Part shown: positions 18,558 through 26,898 of the stretch, in pieces
Numbering within the stretch: position 1 is the first letter of the stretch
Layout of the letters: each line of letters starts with the position of its first letter
Assembly: GCA_035606945.1 (NCBI GenBank)
Contig: DATNDR010000132.1
Span: 62,001-126,000, forward strand
Origin: GCA-003244245 sp035606945
GTDB taxonomy: Bacteria > Actinomycetota > Actinomycetes > Mycobacteriales > Pseudonocardiaceae
Reading direction: 5' to 3'
Length of the DNA: 64,000 nucleotides
The notes under the pieces: model-generated
What the model was told of the DNA's origin: nothing
The model's database searches: none
The model's input: the letters and a program-made list of their open reading frames with translations, nothing else
Translations under genes and position numbers: made by a program

Positions 18558-19517
18558 TCAGTTATCACTTCCCGCGGCGGCCAGCGCTTCCGCACCGCCG
18601 ACGATCTCGCTGATCTCCTGGGTGATCAAGCCCTGGCGGGCCTGGTTGGCCTCTTGCGTGAGGTCCTGAATCAGCTCGGTGGCGTTGTCCGTAGCAGCCT
18701 TCATCGCCTGACGGCGGGCGGCCTGTTCCGATGCCGCAGCCTCCAGCAGCGCCGCGTAGATCCTGGTGTTGATGTACTTGGGCAGCAGGTGAGCCAAGAG
18801 CTCGTCGGCGTCCGGCTCGAATTCATACAGCGGCGCCAGGCTGTCCGAGCGCTGCTGCTGCGTCTCATCCTGCTCATCCTCGACGTACTCGACCTCCAAG
18901 GGCGCGATCCGGCGGGCCTGGGGAGTCTGGGTCATCATGGAGCGGAACTCGGTGTAGACGATGTGCAGCTCGTCCACACCCGCCACGCCATCGGGACCGG
19001 CATCACCGTTCTCATCATCGGCCCCGGACAAGAACGAGCGCACGAGAACCTCGCCTGCCGCGGCGGCGTCCTCATAGGAAGGCTGCTCGGAGAACCCCGT
19101 CCAGGACTGTTCAATCGCCCGCTGGCGGAACGTGTAATAGCTGACCGCCTTGCGACCGATCAGGTACTGCGTCACGGACTTGCCCTCGTCGCGCAATAGC
19201 GCGTGCAACTCCTCGGCCGCCCGGATCAGGTTGGCGTTGTAGCCACCGCACAGGCCGCGGTCACTGGTCACCACCAGCATCGCCGCTCGGGTCGGGTTCT
19301 CCCGCTCCACCAGTAGCGGCGTGTCCAGCGTGCCCGCGGCGCTGGCCAGCGCCGAGAGCACCTTGGTGATTTCGCGCGCATACGGACGGGAGGCCTCGAC
19401 CCGGGCCTGCGCTTTGGCGATCCGTGAGGTGGCGATAAGCTCCATCGCCTTAGTGATCTTCTTCGTGGACTGGACCGCGCGGATCCGGCGACGAAGAAGC
19501 CTGAGCTGCGCTGCCAT
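18558..19517 (-). CDS. atpG: ATP synthase gamma subunit
   Basis: 319 residues; the central rotating shaft. N-terminal RRRIRAVQSTKKITKAME and C-terminal MKAATDNATELIQDL/ITQEISEIVGGAEAL helices are intact. Between them is an acidic Gly-rich insert (GADDENGDAGPDGVAGVDEL) at the position of the mycobacterial gamma loop that lowers ATP hydrolysis, plus a second Glu/Gln-rich insert (about residues 215-240). Eight bases after atpA. Confidence 0.96.
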   Translation of the reverse strand: MAAQLRLLRRRIRAVQSTKKITKAMELIATSRIAKAQARVEASRPYAREITKVLSALASAAGTLDTPLLVERENPTRAAMLVVTSDRGLCGGYNANLIRAAEELHALLRDEGKSVTQYLIGRKAVSYYTFRQRAIEQSWTGFSEQPSYEDAAAAGEVLVRSFLSGADDENGDAGPDGVAGVDELHIVYTEFRSMMTQTPQARRIAPLEVEYVEDEQDETQQQRSDSLAPLYEFEPDADELLAHLLPKYINTRIYAALLEAAASEQAARRQAMKAATDNATELIQDLTQEANQARQGLITQEISEIVGGAEALAAAGSDN

Positions 19518-19525
19518 CTATCGCG

Positions 19526-21211
19526 TCACTTCTTCTTGTTCTTGTTCTTGGGAGCCGGCTTGTTGCCGTTCTTGGGAGCCGGCTTATTGACCTTCACCGA
19601 CTCGCGCTCGACCTCGTCGGCGTCCATCGCGTCGGCCTCGGCTTCCTTACCCAGCGACTCACCATCGTCCGTGGTGAACTGCTTCTTGAACGATTTCACC
19701 GCGTCCACCACTTGCTGCTCGGTATCGTCGCTGAACTGCTTGGACTCGCGGATCGTGTCCAGGATGCCCGAATGGTGCCGGCGGATGTCGGCAAGGAACT
19801 CTGACTCGAACTTCCGTACGTCGGCCACCGCCACATCGTCGAGGTGACCGCGGGTACCGAGGAAGATCGACACGACCTGCTCCTCGACGGGCACCGGCGC
19901 ATGCTGCGCCTGCTTGAGCAGCTCGGTCAGCCGGGCACCACGCTCGAGCTGGCGTCGTGAGGTAGCGTCCAGGTTCTCCGCGCCGAACGCCGCGAAGGAT
20001 TCCAGCTCGCGGTATTGCGACAGCTCCAGTCGCAGCGTGCCGCCGACCGACTTCATGGCCTTGATCTGCGCCGCACCGCCGACCCGGGAGACCGACACAC
20101 CAACGTTGATCGCCGGCCGGACACCCTGGTTGAACAGGTCGGACTCGAAGAAGCACTGACCGTCGGTGATGGAGATCACGTTGGTGGGAATGTAGGCGGA
20201 GATGTCGTTGGCCTTGGTCTCGATGATCGGCAGGCCGGTCATCGATCCCGCGCCCAGCTCGTCGGACAGCTTGGCGCAGCGTTCCAGCAACCGCGAGTGC
20301 AGGTAGAACACATCGCCGGGGTAAGCCTCCCGGCCCGGTGGGCGGCGCAGCAGCAGCGAAATCGCGCGGTAGGCCTCGGCTTGCTTGGACAGGTCATCAA
20401 AGATGATCAATACGTGCTTGCCCTGGTACATCCAATGCTGGCCGATCGCCGAGCCGGTGTAGGGCGCCAGCCATTTGTAGCCGGCTGAATCCGACGCCGG
20501 TGCCGCCACGATGGTGGTGTAGGCCAGCGCGCCGGCATCCTCGAGGCTCTGGCGTACCGCCGCGATGGTGGTGCCCTTCTGGCCGACTGCCACGTAGATG
20601 CAGCGCACCTGTTTGGCCGGGTCACCAGTTTCCCAGTTCGCCTTCTGGTTGAGGATGGTGTCGATACACACCGCGGTCTTGCCGGTCTTGCGGTCGCCGA
20701 TGATGAGCTGGCGCTGGCCGCGGCCGATCGGGGTCTGCGAGTCGATCGCCTTGATACCCGTCTGCAGCGGCTCTTTCACCGGCTGGCGGTCGATCACCGA
20801 GGGTGCCTGCAGCTCCAGGACGCGCTGCTCCTCAGGCTCGATGTCGCCCAAGCCATCGAGCGGCAGCCCCAGTGGGTCGATCACCCGGCCCAGGAAGCCC
20901 TCCCCCACCGGCACCGAGAGGATCTTGCCGGTGCGCTTGACTTCCTGGCCTTCCTCGATGTCCTCGAAGTTGCCCAGGATGACCACGCCGATCTCCCGGA
21001 CTTCGAGGTTCTGTGCGACACCCAGCACACCACCGGGAAACTCCAGCAGCTCGCTGGTCATCGCTGAAGGCAGGCCTTCCACCCGGGCGATACCGTCACC
21101 GCTGTAGGTGACGGTGCCCACTTCTTCCCGCGAGGTCTCGGTCGAAAAGGAGGTGACGTAGTTCTCGATCGCGCTCCGGATCTCCTCCGAAGAGATCGTC
21201 AGCTCCGCCAT
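19526..21211 (-). CDS. atpA: ATP synthase alpha subunit
   Basis: 561 residues, longer than the roughly 510 of most bacteria. Nucleotide-binding GDRKTGKTAV, ELSQYRELESFAAFG and the alpha signature PAINVGVSVSRVGG are present. The C-terminus carries an extra 40-50 residues, ending in an acidic patch and then a Lys/Asn/Pro tail with the unit KPAPKN twice. Mycobacterial alpha subunits also have a C-terminal extension that suppresses ATP hydrolysis; here the tail is different and repeat-built. Good ATG start with the conserved ELTISSEEIRSAIE. Confidence 0.97.
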   Translation of the reverse strand: MAELTISSEEIRSAIENYVTSFSTETSREEVGTVTYSGDGIARVEGLPSAMTSELLEFPGGVLGVAQNLEVREIGVVILGNFEDIEEGQEVKRTGKILSVPVGEGFLGRVIDPLGLPLDGLGDIEPEEQRVLELQAPSVIDRQPVKEPLQTGIKAIDSQTPIGRGQRQLIIGDRKTGKTAVCIDTILNQKANWETGDPAKQVRCIYVAVGQKGTTIAAVRQSLEDAGALAYTTIVAAPASDSAGYKWLAPYTGSAIGQHWMYQGKHVLIIFDDLSKQAEAYRAISLLLRRPPGREAYPGDVFYLHSRLLERCAKLSDELGAGSMTGLPIIETKANDISAYIPTNVISITDGQCFFESDLFNQGVRPAINVGVSVSRVGGAAQIKAMKSVGGTLRLELSQYRELESFAAFGAENLDATSRRQLERGARLTELLKQAQHAPVPVEEQVVSIFLGTRGHLDDVAVADVRKFESEFLADIRRHHSGILDTIRESKQFSDDTEQQVVDAVKSFKKQFTTDDGESLGKEAEADAMDADEVERESVKVNKPAPKNGNKPAPKNKNKKK

Positions 21212-21280
21212 GGCTATCGGTCCCTGCTCTCTGGTTTCCGGTCACCCATCTGGTCATCGGAGTGTCTGGTCATCCCGCAC

Positions 21281-22111
21281 TCACCGGGACATCCACTGCC
21301 GCGCCTGATCAAGCCGCGCGGCCACGCTGCCGTCGATCACCTCATCGCCCACCCGGATCACCAATCCGCCGAGCAGCGCCGGGTCCACGTCGACCTTGAG
21401 TGAGATCGACCGCCGGTAGATCGCGCCAAGCGCATCGATCAGGCGCTGTTGCTGCTCGTCGGACAGCGGGCCGGCAGCAGTGACATAGGCCACTGAGCGT
21501 TGCCGCCGTGCCGCTGCCCGGTCGACGAGCTGCTCGACGATCTCGGGCAAAGGGCGCCGTCGGGGAGAGCGGACCACCTGCTCAAGCAGGCGGGCAGTCA
21601 CCGCACGGGTGCGACCGGCCAGCACCGTGTCCAGTAGCTCCGCGCGCCCAGCGGCAGGCGTGGTCTCATCGCCGAGCAGCGCTGCCAGCCGCGGCTGCCC
21701 AACCAGAATCCGCCCGAACCGGAACAGCTCGTCCTCGACGTCGTCGAGGCTGTCGTCGCGCTCGGCGAAGGCCAGCAGCGCCTGCCAGGCCAGTTCCTCG
21801 ACACCGTCGACCAGGTCCCGTGGGCGCGACCAGCGGAAGGCGACCACGTCACCCAGAATCCGCAGGCTGATCCGGCGGACCTTGCCACCGAACAACGCCT
21901 CGATCATTTTTCGCCGTATCTGCGCGGGAGCCGCTGAATCGGCGAGGTGCCGCCGGATCACCGGTTGCTCGGCGAGCACCGCTGCGACAGCGCCCAAGTC
22001 CTCACCCAGCCGAGCCCGATCCTCGGTGTCGGCGCGGCCGATCCGGCTCTCGAGCTTGTCGCGGGCTGAGGCCAATGCCGCCCTGCTGGCCGGCTGCATC
22101 TGCTGCTTCAC
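21281..22111 (-). CDS. atpH: ATP synthase delta subunit (unfused)
   Basis: 276 residues, the actinobacterial-length OSCP/delta subunit linking F1 to the peripheral stalk. C-terminal conserved segment VDPALLGGLVIRVGDEVIDGS is intact. In Mycobacterium this domain is fused to a second b-type subunit (446 residues); here it is a separate gene. Its ATG overlaps the atpF stop (ATGA), giving translational coupling. Confidence 0.94.
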   Translation of the reverse strand: MKQQMQPASRAALASARDKLESRIGRADTEDRARLGEDLGAVAAVLAEQPVIRRHLADSAAPAQIRRKMIEALFGGKVRRISLRILGDVVAFRWSRPRDLVDGVEELAWQALLAFAERDDSLDDVEDELFRFGRILVGQPRLAALLGDETTPAAGRAELLDTVLAGRTRAVTARLLEQVVRSPRRRPLPEIVEQLVDRAAARRQRSVAYVTAAGPLSDEQQQRLIDALGAIYRRSISLKVDVDPALLGGLVIRVGDEVIDGSVAARLDQARQWMSR

Positions 22112-22749
22112 TGCCTCCGCCGCCCGTTGCGTACCGACACGGCCCCGTCTCCGGTGCTGCTACCGGCGCTGCTGTTGGCGCCGCTGTCTGTGCTGCTTTC
22201 TGGGCCACTGCCAGGAGCGGCCATTGCCTGCAACTCGTCCAGGAAGCGATCCACTGTGCCGGCCCGCCGGGCGTCGTCCGCCACCGACTCGCCCACGATA
22301 CGACCGGCCAGCGTCACCGCGAGCTTGCCGAGCTCGCCACGCATCTCCCGGACGATCTGGTCGCGCTGATGCGCCAGCTGCTCCTCGCCACGTTCCCGGA
22401 TCCGGGCGACCTCCTGCTCGGCCTGCTGGCGCATCTCATCCTTGATCTCCTGCGCATCAGCCCGAGCGGTCTCGCGGATCTTGGCTGCCTCGACGCGCGC
22501 CTCGGCCAGCGCCTGGGAGTAACGGGCTTCGGCCTCGGTCAGGCGCTTGCTGGCCTGCTGACTCTCCTCGATCTGGCGGCGAACCATCTCCCGGCGCTCG
22601 TCCATCGCGCGCTTCACCGGGGGCACCGCGTAGCGCCACAGCACGGCGAGCACGATCAAGAAGATCACCAGCTCGACGAAGAACGTCGCGTTGGGAATCA
22701 AGAACAGATTGCCGCCGCCCCCCGGTGCAGCCACGTTATGCGAGCTCAT
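22108..22749 (-). CDS. atpF: ATP synthase b subunit
   Basis: 213 residues. One N-terminal membrane helix (FFVELVIFLIVLAVLWRYAVPP) then a long charged coiled coil forming the peripheral stalk. Unusual C-terminal 35-residue Ser/Gly/Asp-rich tail ending RNGRRRQ. ATG 22749 preferred (GGGGATGG five bases upstream) over ATG 22758. As no second b gene is present, the stalk is probably a b2 homodimer, unlike the mycobacterial b/b-delta pair. Confidence 0.94.
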   Translation of the reverse strand: MSSHNVAAPGGGGNLFLIPNATFFVELVIFLIVLAVLWRYAVPPVKRAMDERREMVRRQIEESQQASKRLTEAEARYSQALAEARVEAAKIRETARADAQEIKDEMRQQAEQEVARIRERGEEQLAHQRDQIVREMRGELGKLAVTLAGRIVGESVADDARRAGTVDRFLDELQAMAAPGSGPESSTDSGANSSAGSSTGDGAVSVRNGRRRQ

Positions 22750-22784
22750 GAATACCATCCCCGATGAGGCAACTAGGCGAGAGA

Positions 22785-23075
22785 CTAGGCGAGCACGAAG
22801 ACGAACAGCGCCATGAAAGCGAGGTTGATGAAGTACATCGCCTCGACCAGACCCACCGTCAAAAAGAAGATGGTGAACAGCCGGCTCTGCGCTTCCGGTT
22901 GGCGAGCGACCCCACTGACGGTGGCGGCACCGGCAAGACCGTCGCCGATCGCCGCGCCGATTGCCCCGCCGCCCAGCGCCAGGCCGCCTCCGATGAAGGC
23001 CCCGGCCAGTTGTACCGAGCCGGTGGGACCGCCGCCGCCCGGCGGTTGGGCAAGGAGCAGTGCAGAAAGACTCAT
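22785..23075 (-). CDS. atpE: ATP synthase c subunit (proteolipid)
   Basis: 96 residues, two transmembrane helices with the polar loop GVARQPEAQSRL and the proton-carrying Glu78. The N-terminus is about 17 residues longer than in M. tuberculosis and Gly/Pro-rich (QPPGGGGPTG). Aligning to the mycobacterial protein (offset 17): Asp28=D45, Leu59=L76, Glu61=E78, Ala63=M80, Ile66=I83. Met at position 63 is the natural change linked to bedaquiline resistance in M. xenopi and relatives. Good ribosome binding site (AGAGG). Confidence 0.97.
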   Translation of the reverse strand: MSLSALLLAQPPGGGGPTGSVQLAGAFIGGGLALGGGAIGAAIGDGLAGAATVSGVARQPEAQSRLFTIFFLTVGLVEAMYFINLAFMALFVFVLA

Positions 23076-23171
23076 GTCTTTACCTCTTGTCCTCGAAGCT
23101 TGGTGTGTTGGCGGATGATGTGATGACTGCTGATGACTGCTACAGGCGCTATGGACGTCGCAGGAGAACCG

Positions 23172-23906
23172 TCAGTGGGCTCCCTCCTCCTCCTGAGCCG
23201 TCGCAATTCCGAAGTAGATGATGGTCAGCAACGCGAAGATCAACGCCTGGAGCAGGCCGATGAACAGATCGAACAACTTCCAGACCGAGGTGGGCAACCA
23301 CAGAATGACCGCCGGCATCAGCGCGAGAACGCTGACCATCACGGTGCCCGCAAGGATGTTTCCGAACAGCCGCAGCGACAGGGTGACCGGCTTGACCAGC
23401 TCCTCAATGACGTTCAGCGGTAGCATCGCCTTATAGGGCTCAACGAAATGGCTGAAGTAGTGCCTGCCTTTGACCCGGATTCCGGTCACCCATACCAGGA
23501 TCATCACGAAGATCGACATTGCGAAGGTGAGGTTGACGTCTGCGGTGGGTGGCCGGATGTACTCTTCGGCCGCATGCGGCAGGATCGAGATCCAATTCGA
23601 GATCAGGATGAAGAAGAACAGGCCGATTGCCAGCGGCACCACGAAGGGGGCGGTGCGGATACCGACGTTGCTCTCCACCTGGCGTTCGACCTGCTCGGTC
23701 ACCGCTTCAAAGATCAACTGTAGCCGGCTGGGCACCTTGGCGGTCGCCTTGCTCGCGAGGTAGAAAGCGAACGCCAGGACGATCACCGCGGCGATACCGG
23801 TAGAGATCACGGTGTCCGCGTTGATCGTCAGACCGAAGATGTGCCACTGGGGATGTTCGCCGACCTGTACGCTGCCGCCCTCAGCGGCGAGAAATAGTTC
23901 AGTCAT
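23172..23906 (-). CDS. atpB: ATP synthase a subunit
   Basis: 244 residues, five to six membrane helices. The essential Arg is in LSLRLFGNILAGT and the C-terminal helix ends TIIYFGIATAQEEEGAH. Forms the proton half-channels with the c ring. ATG 23906 (MTELFLAAEGG) overlaps the upstream gene by eight bases, fitting translational coupling. Confidence 0.96.
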   Translation of the reverse strand: MTELFLAAEGGSVQVGEHPQWHIFGLTINADTVISTGIAAVIVLAFAFYLASKATAKVPSRLQLIFEAVTEQVERQVESNVGIRTAPFVVPLAIGLFFFILISNWISILPHAAEEYIRPPTADVNLTFAMSIFVMILVWVTGIRVKGRHYFSHFVEPYKAMLPLNVIEELVKPVTLSLRLFGNILAGTVMVSVLALMPAVILWLPTSVWKLFDLFIGLLQALIFALLTIIYFGIATAQEEEGAH

Positions 23907-24387
23907 CACCGGGCACCTCGACTTGGGATCGACGCAGCTCCCTGACCAGCGGTACGGACGCAATAAAGATCATGACGAGTTGGCACGCGGCCAGCCCCGC
24001 GAATACCGCCAACCCCTGCGGGCGCAGCACCAGCGCCAAACCCACCGCGAACGCAGTGATCAACGCGAGCCGAGCCAGCGCGGACATCGCAAACCGCCGC
24101 TTGACGGGATTCCCGCTGGCCGCAAAACGCGCCGCGGAACGCTGCACCAGCGCCATATTGCATAGGCCCAGTCCAAGTCCACCGCAGAACAACGCCGCTG
24201 CCAACGGGTAACCCATCGGCGCGAGGACCAGGAAACTGGCAACGCCGAGACCGGCCGCAATGGGCACGACCCGGCCGAACCTGACCGCTGCCTTAGCCGA
24301 TACGGTCGCATCAACGCTGTTCGCATCCGGGCTGGCCGCTGGGCTAGCAGTTGGGCTACCGATGGACTGTTTGGGTGTTGACGCCAT
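23899..24387 (-). CDS. AtpI-like membrane protein of the atp operon
   Basis: 162 residues. A 35-residue Ser/Ala/Pro-rich cytoplasmic leader, then four predicted membrane helices (PIAAGLGVASFLVLA, LAAALFCGGLGLGLCN, LALITAFAVGLALVL, LAVFAGLAACQLVMIF). Position between atpZ-like and atpB corresponds to Rv1303 in M. tuberculosis; AtpI-type proteins assist c-ring assembly or Mg2+ handling in other bacteria. Start ATG 24387 after GGCGTCAAC context; sequence conservation is low so the exact start is uncertain. Confidence 0.8.
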   Translation of the reverse strand: MASTPKQSIGSPTASPAASPDANSVDATVSAKAAVRFGRVVPIAAGLGVASFLVLAPMGYPLAAALFCGGLGLGLCNMALVQRSAARFAASGNPVKRRFAMSALARLALITAFAVGLALVLRPQGLAVFAGLAACQLVMIFIASVPLVRELRRSQVEVPGDD

Positions 24388-24398
24388 GGACGGGACGC

Positions 24399-24614
24399 TT
24401 ACTCCTTCAGAAACTGGGCGAACTTGGTGTAGATGAATCCGCCGGCACCGACGATGCCGAGCGCCAGGCCGACCAGGGTGAATGCCGGAAGGGTGTTCAC
24501 TACCAGGTCGACCAGCCATCCGACGCCGAGCCCGACCACGAGGATCGCGGCGGTCGCGGCACCGAGGCCGAGTAGTGTCGAAAGCTCCGGGCCGTTTCGT
24601 TGTTCCACGACCAC
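24399..24614 (-). CDS. AtpZ/AtpI-type small membrane protein
   Basis: 71 residues with two helices (TLLGLGAATAAILVVGLGVG and LVGLALGIVGAGGFIYT), matching the small AtpZ/AtpI family (putative F0F1-ATPase subunit) that opens many bacterial atp operons. First gene of the operon here, 11 bases before the next gene. The upstream 264 bases (24615-24878) must hold the operon promoter. Confidence 0.8.
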   Translation of the reverse strand: MVVEQRNGPELSTLLGLGAATAAILVVGLGVGWLVDLVVNTLPAFTLVGLALGIVGAGGFIYTKFAQFLKE

Positions 24615-24878
24615 CTACCTCAGCGGGCGCATGACGTCGCCCGCCGCCATCGCTCAAAAGGCACTCCTTGCAGTCCAGGGGCAGCGCGCACAGCACAAAA
24701 CCGTGATCGTATGCACTGCCGATGGGCCGGCCTGACTCCCAATCCCGCCCCCGGGCGGGACAAAACAGAAGCTATCACACCACACCGTCACACCCCTTGT
24801 TCGCCCCACCCGCCGCTAACTGCGATTCTGCTAGCGCGAAGGGAAAGGGACCGGTGCAGCAGTGCGATCAGGGGCCGA
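24615..24878 (-). promoter_or_regulatory. Putative atp operon promoter region
   Basis: 264 bases with no gene between wecA and the first atp gene, all on the minus strand. It is the only sizeable gap upstream of the nine atp genes, so the main promoter is expected here. I could not pick specific -35/-10 boxes with confidence. Confidence 0.4.
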
Positions 24879-26021
24879 TCAGCGGGCGCGTAGCCGGGGA
24901 ACCACCGAACCCAGTACAGCGATCAGCAACCCGAGGGTGACCGACCACACCACCACATAAACGTCGAACAGCGTCAGCGCAACGGCGCCGAAAGCGAGCA
25001 GGGCAGCCCATAGGTAGATCACCAAGACCGCTCGGCGATGTGAGTGCCCGATCTCCAGCAGCCGGTGGTGCAGGTGCAGTTTGTCGGGGGCGAACGGGCT
25101 GCGGCCGGCGCGGGTGCGGCGTACCACCGCGAGCAGCAGGTCCAGCAGTGGGACGAACAGCACCGCCGCCACCACCAGCAGCGGGGAGAACAGCGCCAGT
25201 GCGTCGGTGGCCCCGTAGGTGCGCGAGTCGACCCTGCCTGACGCGCTGGTCGACGCCGCGGCCAGCATCAGGCCGATGAGCATCGCCCCGGAGTCACCCA
25301 TGAAGATCCGCGCCGGTTGGAAGTTGTGCGGCAGGAAGCCCAGGCAGGCCCCCGCGACCAAGGCTGCGATCAACGTCGGCGGGTATACCGACACGCTGCC
25401 ACCAGATCGGTGCAGCAGCTGCAGCGTGAACGCCCCAATGGCTACCGCGGCGATGAATCCGATCCCCGCGGCGAGCCCATCCAGCCCGTCCACGAAGTTC
25501 ATGGCATTGATCAGCACCACCGCCAGCGCCACCGTGACCAGCACCGCCTGGTCCTGACCCAGGATGAGCGCCGAACCGGAACCGCCGTTCCACGGCACCC
25601 ACGGGAAAATGAACCACTGCACGCCGTAGAGCACGAGCACCCCTGCGGCGGTCACCTGCCCGGCGAACTTGGTGAGCGAGTCCAGCTCGAACCGGTCATC
25701 CAGGGCGCCGATCAGCATGATGATGCCGCCGGCCAGCAACACCCCCATGACGTCCCCGGAGAACTCGAAGGACCGGCGTAGTACGGGGAGCTGGTGCGAC
25801 AGCAGGACGCCACCGAGGATCCCGCCATACATGGCCACCCCGCCCAGCCGCGGGATCGGCGCACGGTGCACATCGCGCTCGCGCGGCATCGCCACCGCAC
25901 CGACGCGCAGTGCAAGGATCCGTGCCAGCCCGGTGAGCAGGAATGTCACCACCGCGGTGGTGAGTCCGACAAGCAGGTACTCCCGCAGCGGCAGGCCGGA
26001 GGCAACGGGGACGGGTCCCAC
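24879..26021 (-). CDS. wecA: Decaprenyl-phosphate GlcNAc-1-phosphate transferase
   Basis: 380 residues with about eleven membrane helices. Family motifs: IGALDDRFELD (Asp pair), NFVDGLDGLAAG, the catalytic MGDSGA, and the cytoplasmic HxHH loop DKLHLHHRL. It transfers GlcNAc-1-P from UDP-GlcNAc to polyprenyl phosphate, starting synthesis of the arabinogalactan linker in mycolata or of other wall glycopolymers. GTG start at 26021. The same neighbourhood (sua5 - wecA - atp) is kept in other actinobacteria. Confidence 0.94.
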   Translation of the reverse strand: MGPVPVASGLPLREYLLVGLTTAVVTFLLTGLARILALRVGAVAMPRERDVHRAPIPRLGGVAMYGGILGGVLLSHQLPVLRRSFEFSGDVMGVLLAGGIIMLIGALDDRFELDSLTKFAGQVTAAGVLVLYGVQWFIFPWVPWNGGSGSALILGQDQAVLVTVALAVVLINAMNFVDGLDGLAAGIGFIAAVAIGAFTLQLLHRSGGSVSVYPPTLIAALVAGACLGFLPHNFQPARIFMGDSGAMLIGLMLAAASTSASGRVDSRTYGATDALALFSPLLVVAAVLFVPLLDLLLAVVRRTRAGRSPFAPDKLHLHHRLLEIGHSHRRAVLVIYLWAALLAFGAVALTLFDVYVVVWSVTLGLLIAVLGSVVPRLRAR

Positions 26022-26061
26022 GCAGGCAGGCTAGTCCGCGGGCGATTCCCTGGTCTTCGCG

Positions 26062-26127
26062 CCCCGACATGGAGACATATCGGGTTAATGGAGCCCTTTT
26101 AACCCCGATATGTCTCCATGTCGGGGT
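26062..26127. repeat. Inverted repeat, copy 2 of the GACATGGAGACAT hairpin
   Basis: Arms CCCCGACATGGAGACATATC... at 26062-26084 and its complement at 26103-26126, differing by one G in the run, around a loop of about 18 bases; short TTAA/TTAA flanks extend the stem. It lies about 10 bases after the sua5 stop and before wecA. Sequence and placement match the hairpin at 10197-10262. Confidence 0.9.
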
Positions 26128-26136
26128 GGGGTGTGA

Positions 26137-26784
26137 TTACGAGGCGACGTGGAGGGGGTGGCCGAGGACCTCGCCGATCGCCGCGGCGGTCACCGCGCCC
26201 TGGCGCAGCACCACCGGGTCGTCACCAGTGAGGTCCACGATGGTGGACGCCATCTCGCCGGCGGGCCCGCCGTCGAGGAACACCCCGACCCGGTCGGCGA
26301 GCTGCTCGCGGGCCTGCTCGATGGTGGTCGCCGGCGGCAGGCCGGAACGGTTCGCGCTGGACACCGCCATCGGACCCACCTCACGCAGCAGCTCCAGGGC
26401 CACCGGGTGCAGCGGCATCCGGAGCATCACGGTGCCCCGAGTATCGCCCAGATCCCAGGTCAGCGACGGGGCATGCGGCAGCACCAGGGACAGCCCGCCG
26501 GGCCAGAAGGCTTCGATCAGCGCGCGGGCCTGGGCCGGCACACCCAGTACCAGGCCATCCACTGTCGACCACGAGCCCACCAGCACCGGAACCGGCATAT
26601 CCCGGCCACGGCCCTTGGCGGACAGCAGCGCCTGCACCGCCGTGGCGGAAAATGCGTCACAACCGAGCCCGTAGACGGTGTCGGTCGGCAGCACGACGAG
26701 TTGTCCGGCCCGTACCGCGCTGGCCGCCGCGGTCAAACCGGCCAGGCGGCGATCCGGGATCGCGCAGTCATAGACAGTGCTCAC
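26137..26784 (-). CDS. tsaC: Threonylcarbamoyl-AMP synthase (TsaC/Sua5)
   Basis: 215 residues of the Sua5/YciO/YrdC fold, first step of t6A37 tRNA modification. Visible: LVVLPTDTVYGLGCDAF, SAKGRGRDMPVPVLV (KxR/K substrate-binding site), PGGLSLVLP and SSANRSGLPPATT (SxN motif). GTG start at 26784 (VSTVYDCAIPD). Divergent from the SGNH hydrolase. It lies close to prmC and prfA, a translation-related group. Confidence 0.93.
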   Translation of the reverse strand: MSTVYDCAIPDRRLAGLTAAASAVRAGQLVVLPTDTVYGLGCDAFSATAVQALLSAKGRGRDMPVPVLVGSWSTVDGLVLGVPAQARALIEAFWPGGLSLVLPHAPSLTWDLGDTRGTVMLRMPLHPVALELLREVGPMAVSSANRSGLPPATTIEQAREQLADRVGVFLDGGPAGEMASTIVDLTGDDPVVLRQGAVTAAAIGEVLGHPLHVAS

Positions 26785-26898
26785 GGATCTGAACACTACG
26801 ACCGCCCGCCGGCATCCGGTGAGGGGGCCGCAGCGAGCCGTTGACAACCGGTGATCACAACGGCACGATCCGTGTCCGGTCGACCCCCGGAGGCCCAC

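Noticed and set aside
21281..22749. A mycobacterial b-delta fusion split by a sequencing error
   Set aside because: The single b gene ends in its own tail with a clean ATGA overlap, and delta alone has the usual unfused length.
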